From Maricaulis virginensis (lineage in GTDB: Bacteria > Pseudomonadota > Alphaproteobacteria > Caulobacterales > Maricaulaceae): a stretch of DNA of 64,000 nucleotides. Below the pieces are notes generated by a model, which was not told the origin of the DNA, made no database searches, and saw nothing but the letters and a program-made list of their open reading frames with translations. Every line of letters begins with the position of its first letter. Position 1 is the stretch's first letter. A program made the translations under genes and the position numbers. Below, one piece after another: positions 1 to 8,491 of the stretch. The DNA lies in the NCBI RefSeq assembly GCF_027922185.1, contig NZ_BSFE01000011.1:1-64000 (forward strand). The letters run 5' to 3'.

Positions 1-1
1 C

Positions 2-97
2 GCAACGCGCTACGAAAAACACGCCGATAACTACCTTGCCCTCGTCAAACTCGCCGCTATCCAGATATGGCTCAGAAATTATGAGTCTGTGTCCTAG
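2..97 (+). mobile_element. IS5-family transposase, C-terminal fragment
   Basis: An open frame enters from the left edge and runs 31 codons to a TAG at 95-97. It reads ATRYEKHADNYLALVKLAAI and continues to IWLRNYES, the typical C-terminus of IS5-family DDE transposases. Only the tail is inside the window, so catalytic residues cannot be seen. The stop overlaps the stop of the convergent His-rich gene by a few bases, leaving no room for an ordinary terminal inverted repeat after the transposase. This suggests that the element is truncated on this side. It marks the left boundary of the metal-resistance cargo. Confidence 0.75.
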
Positions 98-441
98 TGG
101 CGGTGTCCGCCGTTGTCGTTGTGATGGCCGTGTTCCTGCGCGGACGCGTCATCATGATGCCCGTCACCATGCATGGATTGCATCATGTCGTGGCATTGCT
201 GCATGCGGGTGCGAGCCTGCTCGTCCATGTTTTCCATCATGGCCTGACGAGCGGCCGCATCGTGATGTTCAACGCCCTCGCTCATCATTTCCTCATGCAT
301 GGCCCGGCATTCCTCCATCGTGGGCGCCTCGGACGCTGCACCATGGTCGTGACCGGAATGGTTATGGTCCTGCGCGAATACCGGCCCTGCCGACATTACC
401 AGGCCCGCTGCGCTCAAACCGGCAAGCATCATCTTCTTCAT
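94..441 (-). CDS. Small His/Met-rich secreted metal-binding protein
   Basis: This 115-residue protein has a clear signal peptide (positive MKKMM start, hydrophobic stretch, AFAQ-like cleavage site near residue 23). The mature part is short and rich in His, Met, Asp and Glu, with clusters such as HNHSGHDHG near the N-terminus and HGDGHHDD, HGHHNDN and HRH at the C-terminus. The family was not recognised by name; composition and position directly downstream of copB point to periplasmic copper binding or buffering. A GGGAGA ribosome binding site precedes ATG at 441. It is probably the last gene of the copA-copB transcript. The function is inferred. Confidence 0.75.
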   Translation of the reverse strand: MKKMMLAGLSAAGLVMSAGPVFAQDHNHSGHDHGAASEAPTMEECRAMHEEMMSEGVEHHDAAARQAMMENMDEQARTRMQQCHDMMQSMHGDGHHDDASAQEHGHHNDNGGHRH

Positions 442-481
442 CTTACTCTCCCTGGGTCACCCGTTCTGTGGTGAGCCTCTA

Positions 482-1264
482 TCAAAACCAGATGCGGATC
501 CCGGCGACCACCGCCGTATCCTGAGTTCGGGCGCCGGCTGCGCGGGCGTAGTCTTCCGTGCCCCCGAAAGTCCGGGACCATTCTACCCCCACATAGGGCG
601 CAAACTCGCGCAAAATCTCGTAGCGCAAGCGCAATCCGAGTGCTGTCGAAGTCAACCCGCTGCCCGTTTCAAGTTCTGGAATGTCTTCGGCGGACCAAGT
701 CAGCTCGGCTCTTGGCTGCAGGATGAGGCGCTGAGTGAGCAGGAGCTCATACTCGGCTTCGAACTGCCCGGTCAGCTCCCCTTGGTCACTGAGGAAAAAC
801 GCTCCATCCACTTCGAACCAATAGGGGGCCAAGCCCTGAACTCCGATTACCGCATACGTCCGCATCGGATTCGGCTCGAAATCCTGTCGCACCCCCGCCT
901 GCAGATCGAAATAGGGTGTTATCGCGCGGCTGTAGAGCAGTTGGAGGTTGGCTTCCTCGAACGCACCTGCTTCCAGCTCGAACTCCGCTTCGCTTTTCAC
1001 CCAGAGGCGATTCACACGACCGCCATACCAGGCATTTACATCCCAAAGGGCCAGCTCCTCATCATCACGACGGGCCTGATATTCAAAACGATCCGCCTGG
1101 AAGAAAAAGAGCTTCTGGCCGCCAGCGCCTTCCCGCAGCGCCTCTCTCGCGGCCTCCATTTCTTCTGGTGGGTAGTATGCGTCTGCCTGATCTTGCGCCG
1201 ATGCTGCTGTCGCTGCCGCGATCATGAGACCACCAGCGATCGCCACTGAGAAGAGATTTCTCAT
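482..1264 (-). CDS. copB: Copper resistance protein B (outer membrane)
   Basis: This 260-residue protein has a signal peptide (cleavage near ASAQ, residue 23) followed by a beta-rich C-terminal domain ending in a terminal aromatic (RIWF), as expected for an outer-membrane barrel of the CopB family. Signature-like stretches include WYGGRVNRLWVKSEAEFE and FAPYVGVEWSRTFG. It is shorter than many CopB proteins because it lacks the Met/His-rich N-terminal linker; the separate His-rich gene downstream may compensate. Its ATG overlaps the copA stop (ATGA), so the two are translationally coupled. CopB works with the periplasmic oxidase CopA in copper tolerance. Confidence 0.9.
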   Translation of the reverse strand: MRNLFSVAIAGGLMIAAATAASAQDQADAYYPPEEMEAAREALREGAGGQKLFFFQADRFEYQARRDDEELALWDVNAWYGGRVNRLWVKSEAEFELEAGAFEEANLQLLYSRAITPYFDLQAGVRQDFEPNPMRTYAVIGVQGLAPYWFEVDGAFFLSDQGELTGQFEAEYELLLTQRLILQPRAELTWSAEDIPELETGSGLTSTALGLRLRYEILREFAPYVGVEWSRTFGGTEDYARAAGARTQDTAVVAGIRIWF

Positions 1265-3186
1265 TGATGGTCTCCGTGTTGGCGATGCGCGCCATGCTGT
1301 TCGTGTCGTCCGCCCGCCTCTCGCGACCCGTCAGGTTGATTGTGGTCTTGATGACGATGCATCTGATGATGCGCCTCACCGGGCATGACCGACACGACTT
1401 GGAACATTCCGGCGTGCATGTGGTAGAGAAGGTGACAATGAAAGGCCCAATCACCCACATCTTCCGGTGTGACGTCCACTGAAAGCTTTTCGCCGGGCTT
1501 TACCGTGATTGTGTGCTTGCGGGGTTTGTGGTCGCTTTCGCCATTCACGACATCAAAGAACATGCCGTGCAGGTGAATGGGGTGAGGCATCATCGTGTCG
1601 TTGACCATAGTCAGCCGCACGCGCTCCCCCTGGCGGAACTGGATCGGATCAACGACCTCGCTCCAGCGACGCCCGTCAAAGGACCACATGTAGCGCTCCA
1701 TGTTCGATGTGAGGTGCACCTCCACCTCTCGACCGGGCGGCCGAGTATCCGGGTTTCGATCGAGACTCTTGAGATCCGTGTAGACCAGAACCCGGTGGCC
1801 GACATCCGCCAGGCCGGCGCCGGGCTCGTGGAGGCGGGATGTCGGTTGCATCGCCATGTTTGCCACCCCGGGCCCACCCGGGTGATCGTGCCGTTGCGGA
1901 CCGCCCGTTTCGGGCGAATTCATCATCGTGTGCCCTTCATTGCCCGCAGAATTGTGGCCACCATGCTCACCGTGAGCAGACGGGCTGGCTTGCGATGCCA
2001 TCGGGGCATGACCCATGGCCGAATGATCCATGGATTGGGAGGTATGCCCCGCATGCCCCATCGCTCCATGGTCCATTCCCATGTCCTGCATGGTCAGGGT
2101 GGGACGAGGGCGCAGAGGCGGCACCGGTGCGGTCATTCCAATACGCGGTGACAAGGTTGCTCGGGCGAAGCCGCTGCGATCGATGGATTCGCACATCATC
2201 GTGTACGCGCGACCCTCTCGCGGCTGAACAATGACGTCATAGGTTTCGGCGACACCGATCTGGAACTCATCCGTCTCAACGGGTTGGACGTTCAGACCAT
2301 CCGATTGAACAATCGTCATCGGCAAATCCGGAAACCGGACATTGAAGATCGTCATTGCCGAGGCATTGATAAACCGCAATCGCACCCGTTCTCCCGGTGA
2401 AAACAGGCCAGTCCAATTGTCCTGCGGACCGTGGCCGTTCACGAGATATTCCAAGGTCGCGGCGGTAACGTCGGAGATATCCGTCGGGCTCATCCGCATT
2501 TGACCCCACATCGATCGGTCACGCAAAGCGGCGAGCAGCCCGTTTTGCCGCGAGGCCTCGACAAAGTCTGACAGGGTTCTTTGCTGGAAATTATATGTAT
2601 CGCTCACTTTCATGAGCTTCTCGAAGACCCTGTGCGGGCCCTCGAATGTGTAGTCGGAAAGCACCACGACGTATTCACGATCATAGGCGACCGGATCGGC
2701 CCCGGCCGGCTCGATGATGATCGGCCCGTAATGACCCATCTGCTCCTGCAGGCCAGAGTGGCTGTGGTACCAGTACGTACCCGCCTGCCGGATCGGAAAA
2801 CGGTAGGTGAATGTCTCGCCAGGTCGAATTCCAGGAAAGGTCACGCCCGGCACGCCATCCATCTGGAACGGCAAAAGCAGTCCATGCCAGTGAATGGACG
2901 TATCCTCGTCCAGCGTGTTGTGAACACGCAGGGTGACCTCGTCGCCCTCGCGCCAGCGAAGCAGCGGCGCGGGTAGCTGATCGTTGATGGTAATCGCGCC
3001 ACCCACTTGCCCATCAATCACGGCGGTCGACCTACCGATGGTCAGGTCGAAAACGTCCCCGGAAAGGGGGCGAATGCCGTTCAGATTTGTTGCGCCTGCG
3101 GACTGCGCCCAAGCTGGCAGAAGTCCGGCACTCGCCGCCCCACCAAGCGCGGCCGACGCCGCCATGAATGATCGCCTTGAAATCAA
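1261..3186 (-). CDS. copA: Multicopper oxidase, copper resistance protein A
   Basis: This 641-residue periplasmic oxidase of the PcoA/CopA type oxidises Cu(I) to less toxic Cu(II). It has a twin-arginine signal (SRRSFMAA) and all four copper-ligand blocks: IHWHG, YWYHSHSG, HPIHLHG and FHCHLLYHMHAGM. A Met/His-rich insert (about residues 370-440, MDHGAMGHAGH-like repeats) and a His-rich tail bind extra copper. The start is a TTG at 3186, chosen because AAGGAG lies 7 nt upstream and because the next ATG would delete the twin-arginine motif. It is first in the copA-copB-His-rich operon. The 150-bp upstream gap contains a small CGGCG/CGCCG hairpin and presumably the promoter, possibly read by the adjacent ECF sigma factor. 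Confidence 0.95.
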   Translation of the reverse strand: MISRRSFMAASAALGGAASAGLLPAWAQSAGATNLNGIRPLSGDVFDLTIGRSTAVIDGQVGGAITINDQLPAPLLRWREGDEVTLRVHNTLDEDTSIHWHGLLLPFQMDGVPGVTFPGIRPGETFTYRFPIRQAGTYWYHSHSGLQEQMGHYGPIIIEPAGADPVAYDREYVVVLSDYTFEGPHRVFEKLMKVSDTYNFQQRTLSDFVEASRQNGLLAALRDRSMWGQMRMSPTDISDVTAATLEYLVNGHGPQDNWTGLFSPGERVRLRFINASAMTIFNVRFPDLPMTIVQSDGLNVQPVETDEFQIGVAETYDVIVQPREGRAYTMMCESIDRSGFARATLSPRIGMTAPVPPLRPRPTLTMQDMGMDHGAMGHAGHTSQSMDHSAMGHAPMASQASPSAHGEHGGHNSAGNEGHTMMNSPETGGPQRHDHPGGPGVANMAMQPTSRLHEPGAGLADVGHRVLVYTDLKSLDRNPDTRPPGREVEVHLTSNMERYMWSFDGRRWSEVVDPIQFRQGERVRLTMVNDTMMPHPIHLHGMFFDVVNGESDHKPRKHTITVKPGEKLSVDVTPEDVGDWAFHCHLLYHMHAGMFQVVSVMPGEAHHQMHRHQDHNQPDGSREAGGRHEQHGAHRQHGDHQ

Positions 3187-3334
3187 AGAACTACTCCTTG
3201 GCCGATTGATATGCGACCGGCGTTTGCGCCGAGGCAGAGTTGGGCTGAATCAGCCTGTGGCGGGGACAAGTCGCACGCTCTCCACGGCGCAAACCTCTGT
3301 GTCGATGTGATTACGCGATCGACGCAGACATCCC

Positions 3335-3901
3335 TCATTCCGAATACTGTTCTTTCAGAAATTTCCGCGCGCGATATATGCGAACCTCCACCGCTTTGGC
3401 GGAGAGCCCCATTATGTCACCGATTTGTACCAATGAGAGATCGTCAGTCACCGACAGCAGGAGCGGCGTTCTCAGGCCTTCCGGCAAGGCCTCTAGAAGA
3501 CCCTGGGCACGTTCGAGATTGCTTGCGCTCGACGCAATCTCCTCCGGGTTGGGCGCGTCCGAGACAAAGTCGTCTCGTTCTCCGTCCAGACCCACCCACC
3601 TCAGGGCCTTGCGACGGCGATGATGATCGCGGGCCTTGTTCCGGGCGATCACAAAAACCCAGGCGAGGAGCGGTCGCTGCGGATCGTATCGGTCGAGATT
3701 TCTGAACACCGCCACAAAAGTATCCTGCGCGATATCATACGCCTGATCGATGTCCTGCACATGCCCGGAGAGATATCGCATAACCGCCGGATAGTGCTTG
3801 TCCATCAGCCTGTTGAATGCCGACTGACTACCATTGCGGGCGTCAATCGCGAGCAGCGAGTCTTCCTTCTCACTCTCGGACAATCTACTGGCTCGCGGCA
3901 T
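3335..3901 (-). CDS. ECF sigma factor, CnrH-like
   Basis: This sigma-70 family protein of 188 residues has region 2 (YLSGHVQDIDQAYDIAQDTF and the following WVFVIARNKARDHHRR) and region 4 (LSLVQIGDIMGLSAKAVEVR helix-turn-helix). The start is the ATG at 3901, with AGGA 5-8 nt upstream; a TTG one codon earlier is less likely. It is the last gene of a three-gene set with a CnrX-like sensor (overlap 17 nt) and a short membrane anti-sigma factor, the arrangement of cnrYXH in Cupriavidus. It probably directs transcription of the neighbouring metal-resistance genes, with copA just downstream on the same strand. Confidence 0.88.
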   Translation of the reverse strand: MPRASRLSESEKEDSLLAIDARNGSQSAFNRLMDKHYPAVMRYLSGHVQDIDQAYDIAQDTFVAVFRNLDRYDPQRPLLAWVFVIARNKARDHHRRRKALRWVGLDGERDDFVSDAPNPEEIASSASNLERAQGLLEALPEGLRTPLLLSVTDDLSLVQIGDIMGLSAKAVEVRIYRARKFLKEQYSE

Positions 3902-4319
3902 CAAATTCCTGCGCCAACCTCAAATCGAACGCGCGCGCCTGTTCCGGGTCCAGTTCGGCACGCATTGCGAGAATGTGATTAAGCGTTTCAAGCTGCAGCC
4001 CTCCCATGGCGGCATGAAACTCCTGAGCCGCCGTCGAGACATCTGCAGATAGCTCATGATCTCTGAGGAGAGCCGTTCCGATGCGTTGCCGTGCCGCCTC
4101 CATATCGGCTTCATAGTCGGCGCGCACAGTGGCAAATTCGGATTCCAGCTGCGCTATCGCGTCTTCCTGTTCATCAGACAGACGAAGCTCATCATGGACA
4201 ATCGAGTGGAGGTTGGTGGAAGAAGCATGCTCGCCCTCGAACACGAATATTCCGAGCCACACACCCAAAAACCCGCCGAGCACGCCGAGCACCGACGCGA
4301 AAATTCCGGGTCGAAGCAT
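3885..4319 (-). CDS. cnrX: CnrX-like periplasmic metal sensor
   Basis: This 144-residue protein has an N-terminal membrane anchor (residues 6-27) and a helical periplasmic domain of the CnrX/ZraP-like heavy-metal sensor group. From ATG 4319 its candidate ligands fall at His38, His42, Glu59, His115 and Met119. The spacing is identical to the CnrX nickel/cobalt ligand set (His42, His46, Glu63, His119, Met123), with a constant offset of four residues. The ATG shares one base with the upstream anti-sigma stop (TGATG). In the CnrYXH model, metal binding by this protein causes the membrane anti-sigma factor to release the sigma factor. The match suggests Ni/Co sensing although the neighbours are copper genes. 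Confidence 0.88.
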   Translation of the reverse strand: MLRPGIFASVLGVLGGFLGVWLGIFVFEGEHASSTNLHSIVHDELRLSDEQEDAIAQLESEFATVRADYEADMEAARQRIGTALLRDHELSADVSTAAQEFHAAMGGLQLETLNHILAMRAELDPEQARAFDLRLAQEFDAASQ

Positions 4320-4642
4320 CAATGCGTCTCCTTCTCGGACGCCACAAGGCTCAACATCGCATACACGGATCCGACATCAAAAACCGCCAGGTCATCCTGC
4401 TCTGTCGACTGCGCCATCGCAGCTCCGGAAAGCCCGCCGATTACGAGTGACAGCGCCGCTGGTGCCGCGCGAAATGACAGAGCGGGCAAGAATGGTCGCA
4501 AGGCTTCGCGACAGCGATCCGGCCAGCTCTGCTGGCGTTCGATCTTTGCCCACACGGCATCCCGAAAATCCCGCGTGTCCTTCAGCGGACGCGACTTCAA
4601 TACTGATGCAATCAGTGCATCCAGCTCTTTATCTTCCATCAT
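4319..4642 (-). CDS. CnrY-like membrane anti-sigma factor
   Basis: This 107-residue protein has a cytoplasmic N-terminal half of about 55 residues (LDALIASVLKSRPLKDTRDF, the probable sigma-binding helix), one hydrophobic segment at about 57-76, and a short periplasmic tail. Size and layout match CnrY-type anti-sigma factors, although sequence similarity in that family is low, so the call rests mainly on context. It is the first gene of the set, directly upstream of the CnrX-like sensor and ECF sigma genes. AAGGAG lies 5 nt before the ATG at 4642. Confidence 0.75.
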   Translation of the reverse strand: MMEDKELDALIASVLKSRPLKDTRDFRDAVWAKIERQQSWPDRCREALRPFLPALSFRAAPAALSLVIGGLSGAAMAQSTEQDDLAVFDVGSVYAMLSLVASEKETH

Positions 4643-4659
4643 ATTTCTCCTTCACCCCC

Positions 4660-5109
4660 TTACGATGTGTGCAGGTGCCGAATTTTCCACCCGTTCTCCG
4701 TATGCACCAAAATCGCCGTACCGTGCGCGTCTCGCTCGCGCGCTTCGCCCCGCACTTCATACTCCATGCGAATGTCAAATGTTGCGAACGCAAGCCCTTG
4801 ATCCACCTCGACGGTATAGTTGGACCAGTCATAGACGTGGAACGTCACATGCTCGGCTGCGAACTCGGGGGCAAGGTGATGGTCTCGATAATTCGCCCAC
4901 CCGATATCCTTTCCCGATCCCTCGAATATCGTGAAATCATCGCCGTCCTGAAGCACGAAGGTCTCGGCGACGGATACGTTTTCCTCAGCTAATCCACCCG
5001 AATAACCCTCGAGCACGTCAGTAATCGAGGCTTCTTCGTTCGAAAAAGCCGGGCCTGTCAGAATCAAGCTCGTCGTAATTGCGAGACCGGCTGCAAAAGT
5101 GGGTTTCAT
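4660..5109 (-). CDS. Secreted SnoaL/NTF2-like protein
   Basis: This 149-residue protein has a signal peptide (cleavage near PAFSNEE) and an NTF2-like fold, recognisable from the pattern ITDVLEGYSGGLAEENV, a central VTFHVYDWSNYTVEV and the closing TENGWKIRHLHTS typical of SnoaL/DUF4440-like domains. No catalytic residues can be assigned. It is translationally coupled to the upstream acyltransferase (ATGA at 5106-5109) and lies 17 nt upstream of the anti-sigma gene on the same strand. Proteins of this kind are common in copper islands, but the role is unknown. Confidence 0.75.
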   Translation of the reverse strand: MKPTFAAGLAITTSLILTGPAFSNEEASITDVLEGYSGGLAEENVSVAETFVLQDGDDFTIFEGSGKDIGWANYRDHHLAPEFAAEHVTFHVYDWSNYTVEVDQGLAFATFDIRMEYEVRGEARERDAHGTAILVHTENGWKIRHLHTS

Positions 5110-6221
5110 CGATCAGTTTCCTTTACGCGGGTGTTTTGTAGGGATTGAAGAAGCCTGTCGCCCATTTTTCGAATGCCCGATCGGGACGGCTTCTCCAACA
5201 TTTCGTAGGTCAGACAGGATGCTCCGATCATCAGAACGAGCAGGAGCAGAAACAATCCGGAGCTCATCGATTCGTCGATCACTCCGGCAACGTCCTGAAG
5301 GAAGTTGAAGGCGACCATGAAGAAGGGAACATGGATCATGTAGATCGCGTAGGAGACATCACCCAGGTAGACAAACAGGCCATTGTGCTCCCGCTTCGCG
5401 GAATGGCGATCGGTCTCAGCGAGCAAAAAGATAAGCGGTGCCCCCATAAGAGCGAGCAAGCGATCGTCGACCGCAAGGTGAGCAAACAGCAAGTAGGCCG
5501 CCAAAGTCGCGCCAAACGCGATCTGGGCAGCTCGCCTTGGCAGGCAATAGACTTGCCCCAATCGATACAGTGCTACGCCGATCAGGAATTCCGGGATAAT
5601 GCGAAGCACACCAAAACGCTCGGTGGCCATCGGCAGGGTTTCCCCGAACAAGCGCGCATGGACGAGGTCCAGCGCGAAGAAAAGCGCCGTAGCGATAGCG
5701 AGCAATGCCAAAGGGCGATGCCTCAATGCAATCGCCGCCATCATGTACGCGGGAAAGGCGAGATAGGCGAACCATTCCGCGCTGATTGACCAGGAGGGCC
5801 CATTCCATCCGAAATTCGGCGCGAACCCCCATGCATGAATCATCAGGAGATGCGCAGGCAGATCCTGGAGCGGAAAACGATCGGGCTCGAACGGCACGCC
5901 CAGTTGCACAGCGCCAAAGCCGATCACGCCGAGGAGCGCGATGGTCGCTATGTGCAGTGGATAGATTCGGGCGAAGCGCGCGATGATGAACCGCCCGAAT
6001 TGAAAACGCCCTTGCTCGCGCGCCGCAATGTAGACATGCGTGAGCACGAAGCCGGAAAGAATGAAAAACAGATCGACACCGAACCGTCCCATGGCGAGAA
6101 GCAGGGAGGCCGCATCAAAATCGACACTCCACGGCTCCCGCCAGTGGTAAAACACCACCCACAACGCCGCGAAGAACCGCAGGCGAGTCAAGCTGGGCAG
6201 GTTTTGAGGGTAGGCCTTCAC
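5106..6221 (-). CDS. Acyltransferase family 3 (OafA/YrhL-like) membrane protein
   Basis: This 371-residue integral membrane protein has about ten hydrophobic segments. The N-terminus LTRLRFFAALWVVFYHW and the following FGVDLFFILSGFVLTHVY are the hallmark of acyltransferase-3 proteins, where the conserved His/Arg of the first segments take part in acyl transfer to extracytoplasmic sugars or lipids. The central FGWNGPSWSISAEWFAYLAF also fits. Its stop overlaps the start of the SnoaL-like gene, and the DUF2231 gene is only 3 nt upstream. Its presence in a copper operon suggests envelope modification, but the substrate is unknown. Confidence 0.9.
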   Translation of the reverse strand: MKAYPQNLPSLTRLRFFAALWVVFYHWREPWSVDFDAASLLLAMGRFGVDLFFILSGFVLTHVYIAAREQGRFQFGRFIIARFARIYPLHIATIALLGVIGFGAVQLGVPFEPDRFPLQDLPAHLLMIHAWGFAPNFGWNGPSWSISAEWFAYLAFPAYMMAAIALRHRPLALLAIATALFFALDLVHARLFGETLPMATERFGVLRIIPEFLIGVALYRLGQVYCLPRRAAQIAFGATLAAYLLFAHLAVDDRLLALMGAPLIFLLAETDRHSAKREHNGLFVYLGDVSYAIYMIHVPFFMVAFNFLQDVAGVIDESMSSGLFLLLLVLMIGASCLTYEMLEKPSRSGIRKMGDRLLQSLQNTRVKETDR

Positions 6222-6224
6222 TGC

Positions 6225-7085
6225 TTAGCCCCCGAACAAATGGCGCATCCCGCCATGGGCGAGGGAGCCGCCTAGAAACCCGTTCAGGGCGATGAGGGCA
6301 GCGGCACCAAACAGGCTGACATTGAGCGTTGTCGCGGATAGTGCGCCCGGGTTTCGGCGTCGCCACTCCTCGGCTGCAACCACCAGCCACAAGCCGAACG
6401 TCAAACCCGTACCTAGCCAGCGGTGAGTGAGCATGACCCCGGCCTCGGCGCTCGCCATCGGCCCGGCATGAGCCCAACCAAAGAATCCGGCCGCCACGCC
6501 GCCGAGAGCTCCGGTCCAGACCAGGAAACGCACGATATCCGCGTAGGCATCCTTGCCCCGGATAAGGTTCAATACCTGCGCCAGCGCCGCCGCGAGGATC
6601 AGCGCAATCGGAAAGTGAACCGCCACGGCATGAAAGACGCCAAGCGCCGCCAAGGCGCGTTCGAAAGCGTTCCTCGGGCCATGATCGCCCCAATGCGCAT
6701 GGCCGCCGGACGCCCCCTCCGGGCCCGCGTGATGATCATCACCACCTCCGCACGGATCAACTGCACCGCCCTGGTGAGCGTGATCGTGAGCGGGAGATGT
6801 TTCGTCGGCCTGCGATGTCGGGCGCTCGCCCTCAACCGTCTGGTGGTGGTCGTGCCCCCCAGCGTCCGCACTGCTAGAAGGCAATGCGGAATCGTCATGA
6901 TCATGCGGTAGCGCGCCAGGCTCATCATGATGGTCGCGCGCGGTACTCGTGGCCGTCGGCGATTCGGTGGATTGCGCTTCGGTTTCAGGCTCGTGTTCTT
7001 GAGGTGGGTGAGCCAGCCCCTCGGCACTGCCCAGGCCCATAATGACCAATACGGTCAATAACATAAAAGCGTTTCGAACTAGCAC
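6225..7085 (-). CDS. DUF2231 membrane protein with His-rich N-terminal domain
   Basis: The protein has a signal-like N-terminus, then about 130 residues very rich in His, Asp, Glu and Gly (DHHDEPG, HDHDDSA, GHDHHQTV, HDHAHQGG, HWGDHG), then a four-helix DUF2231 membrane domain beginning at FHAVAVHFPIALILAAALAQ. The His-rich part is probably periplasmic and binds metal. The start is set at GTG 7085 because GGGAG lies 8 nt upstream; TTG at 7103 and ATG at 7064 remain possible. DUF2231 proteins have no firmly established biochemical role. It sits between formyltransferase-like and acyltransferase genes in the same orientation. Confidence 0.85.
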   Translation of the reverse strand: MLVRNAFMLLTVLVIMGLGSAEGLAHPPQEHEPETEAQSTESPTATSTARDHHDEPGALPHDHDDSALPSSSADAGGHDHHQTVEGERPTSQADETSPAHDHAHQGGAVDPCGGGDDHHAGPEGASGGHAHWGDHGPRNAFERALAALGVFHAVAVHFPIALILAAALAQVLNLIRGKDAYADIVRFLVWTGALGGVAAGFFGWAHAGPMASAEAGVMLTHRWLGTGLTFGLWLVVAAEEWRRRNPGALSATTLNVSLFGAAALIALNGFLGGSLAHGGMRHLFGG

Positions 7086-7126
7086 GCGACGAACTCCCGG
7101 CAAGATTTATGTGGAGGTTTTACGCG

Positions 7127-7834
7127 TCAAACCGCCGCACCCCTCAGAATAATGTATGGATTGGCCCGCGAAGGCCCAAGGTTCCGCTCACCGATGTCGC
7201 ACAACGCTGGCGGTTCGTAGTCGGCTCCACAAGCCCGCTGAAGACACCGGTAATCTGCTGGCAATAACCCGGCAGGCGGCCGGCACAATCTCGAGAAGTC
7301 GGCTTTCGTTCGCTTGCTGCCCGTCCAGTCGATGTTCACCCTTGGCAGGTCCGCATCACTGCTCGCGCAATGCGCCCCGATGCGCGCAAACAAATTCACC
7401 GCGTGTTGATAGGTGAGATCTGCAAGCTCACTGCGCCGAGCCTCCTCCGGGATATCGAATCGATCAACATGAACGATCGGCCCCTCATCGACGCGGGTCG
7501 TCATCTCATGCGCGGTGACGCCATAGGTTCTCTCTCCATTCCAAAGAGCAAAACTCTCCGGGTGAGAGCCGGGATATCCGGGAGGGCCCGGGTGGATGTT
7601 GTAGGGGGTTTTCGCCAGCTTCCCGAGCAACCAACCGGGGACAATCAAGTCCGTCAGGAAGGCAAGAATTCTGACCGCCCCGTTCCGCCGAAGAACAGCC
7701 GCTTCCAATTGCTCCAGCGACTCGCAGAAAGTGACGATAATCTCTGGGTTTTGTCGTTTGAGGAAGAGATGAAAATGCGGCCGCTCGCGCTCGCCGGTGA
7801 GCACGACCAGGTATCGCCTGCCTTCCGGATTCAT
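7127..7834 (-). CDS. Formyltransferase-family protein
   Basis: This 235-residue protein has the formyltransferase N-domain pattern: YNIHPGPPGYPGSHPESFAL, which carries the Asn-x-His-Pro catalytic and folate-site motif, followed by GVTAHEMTTRVDEGPIV. It lacks a C-terminal tRNA-binding domain, so it is not a normal methionyl-tRNA formyltransferase; small-molecule or sugar-amine formylation is more likely. Its ATG overlaps the stop of the upstream methyltransferase gene (ATGA). The substrate cannot be deduced. Its presence in a metal-resistance operon is unusual. Confidence 0.82.
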   Translation of the reverse strand: MNPEGRRYLVVLTGERERPHFHLFLKRQNPEIIVTFCESLEQLEAAVLRRNGAVRILAFLTDLIVPGWLLGKLAKTPYNIHPGPPGYPGSHPESFALWNGERTYGVTAHEMTTRVDEGPIVHVDRFDIPEEARRSELADLTYQHAVNLFARIGAHCASSDADLPRVNIDWTGSKRTKADFSRLCRPPAGLLPADYRCLQRACGADYEPPALCDIGERNLGPSRANPYIILRGAAV

Positions 7835-8475
7835 GTCCGAGTTGCCCTTCCTGCCATGAAGGGCAAGAACCGTGGCACTTGGGCCGAATAATCGTCGAAC
7901 CGCGGCCCAAACATCTCGCGTGCCTCGCGCTCCTCAACCAGTGCGAGGCGGACGTACATCACAATCAGGATCGGATACATGACCAGAGTCAGCAAGGTTG
8001 GCCACTGGAAGAGGAACCCTGTCAGTATCAGGATGAAGCCGACGTATTGCGGATGACGAATTCTGGCATAAGGTCCGCTTACGGCGAGCTGACCGGATGA
8101 TTGAGCCGCGTACAGGACACGCCAAGAGGCCGCCACCAGCCAGAACCCGCCACCGATCAAGAGTGCGCTGAGAATATGGAAGGGGCCGAAGTGTGGATTT
8201 CCCTGCCAGCCAAACAGCATCTCGAGCAGATGCCCCGAGTCGTGGCTGAACCAATCAATGTCCGGATAGCGGGTCTGCAGCCAGCCGGAAAGAAGGTAAA
8301 GTGTCAGCGGAAATCCGTACATCTCCGTGAACAGGGCAACCAGGAACGCACTGAACGCACCGAATGACCGCCAGTCTCTCCAGGAACGCGGGCGCGAGAA
8401 ACTCGCGGCAAACAAGATGAACACGACCGAGTTCAATACGACCAGCGTCCAAAGACCATAATCGGCAGGCTGCAT
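7831..8475 (-). CDS. Isoprenylcysteine methyltransferase-like membrane protein
   Basis: This 214-residue membrane protein has five or six hydrophobic segments. The C-terminal half carries the ICMT/PEMT pattern GPYARIRHPQYVGFILILTG and an EEREAREMFGPRFDDYSAQV tail, in which RHPQY and the Glu-Glu-Arg region form the SAM site. Start ATG 8475 is preferred (GGAG 8 nt upstream); the frame remains open to 8535 without a good ribosome site. It lies 16 nt after the DUF2933 gene. The likely role is methylation of a membrane lipid or prenyl-like substrate; the exact target is unknown. Confidence 0.85.
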   Translation of the reverse strand: MQPADYGLWTLVVLNSVVFILFAASFSRPRSWRDWRSFGAFSAFLVALFTEMYGFPLTLYLLSGWLQTRYPDIDWFSHDSGHLLEMLFGWQGNPHFGPFHILSALLIGGGFWLVAASWRVLYAAQSSGQLAVSGPYARIRHPQYVGFILILTGFLFQWPTLLTLVMYPILIVMYVRLALVEEREAREMFGPRFDDYSAQVPRFLPFMAGRATRT

Positions 8476-8491
8476 GACTGGGCTCCGCTCT

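Noticed and set aside
1513..2151. His-rich plus-strand frame
   Set aside because: It mirrors the Met/His repeats of the multicopper oxidase on the other strand and is not an independent gene.
4056..4992. Two long plus-strand frames across the sigma/sensor region
   Set aside because: They span three well-supported minus-strand genes (sensor, anti-sigma, SnoaL-like) and lack domains.
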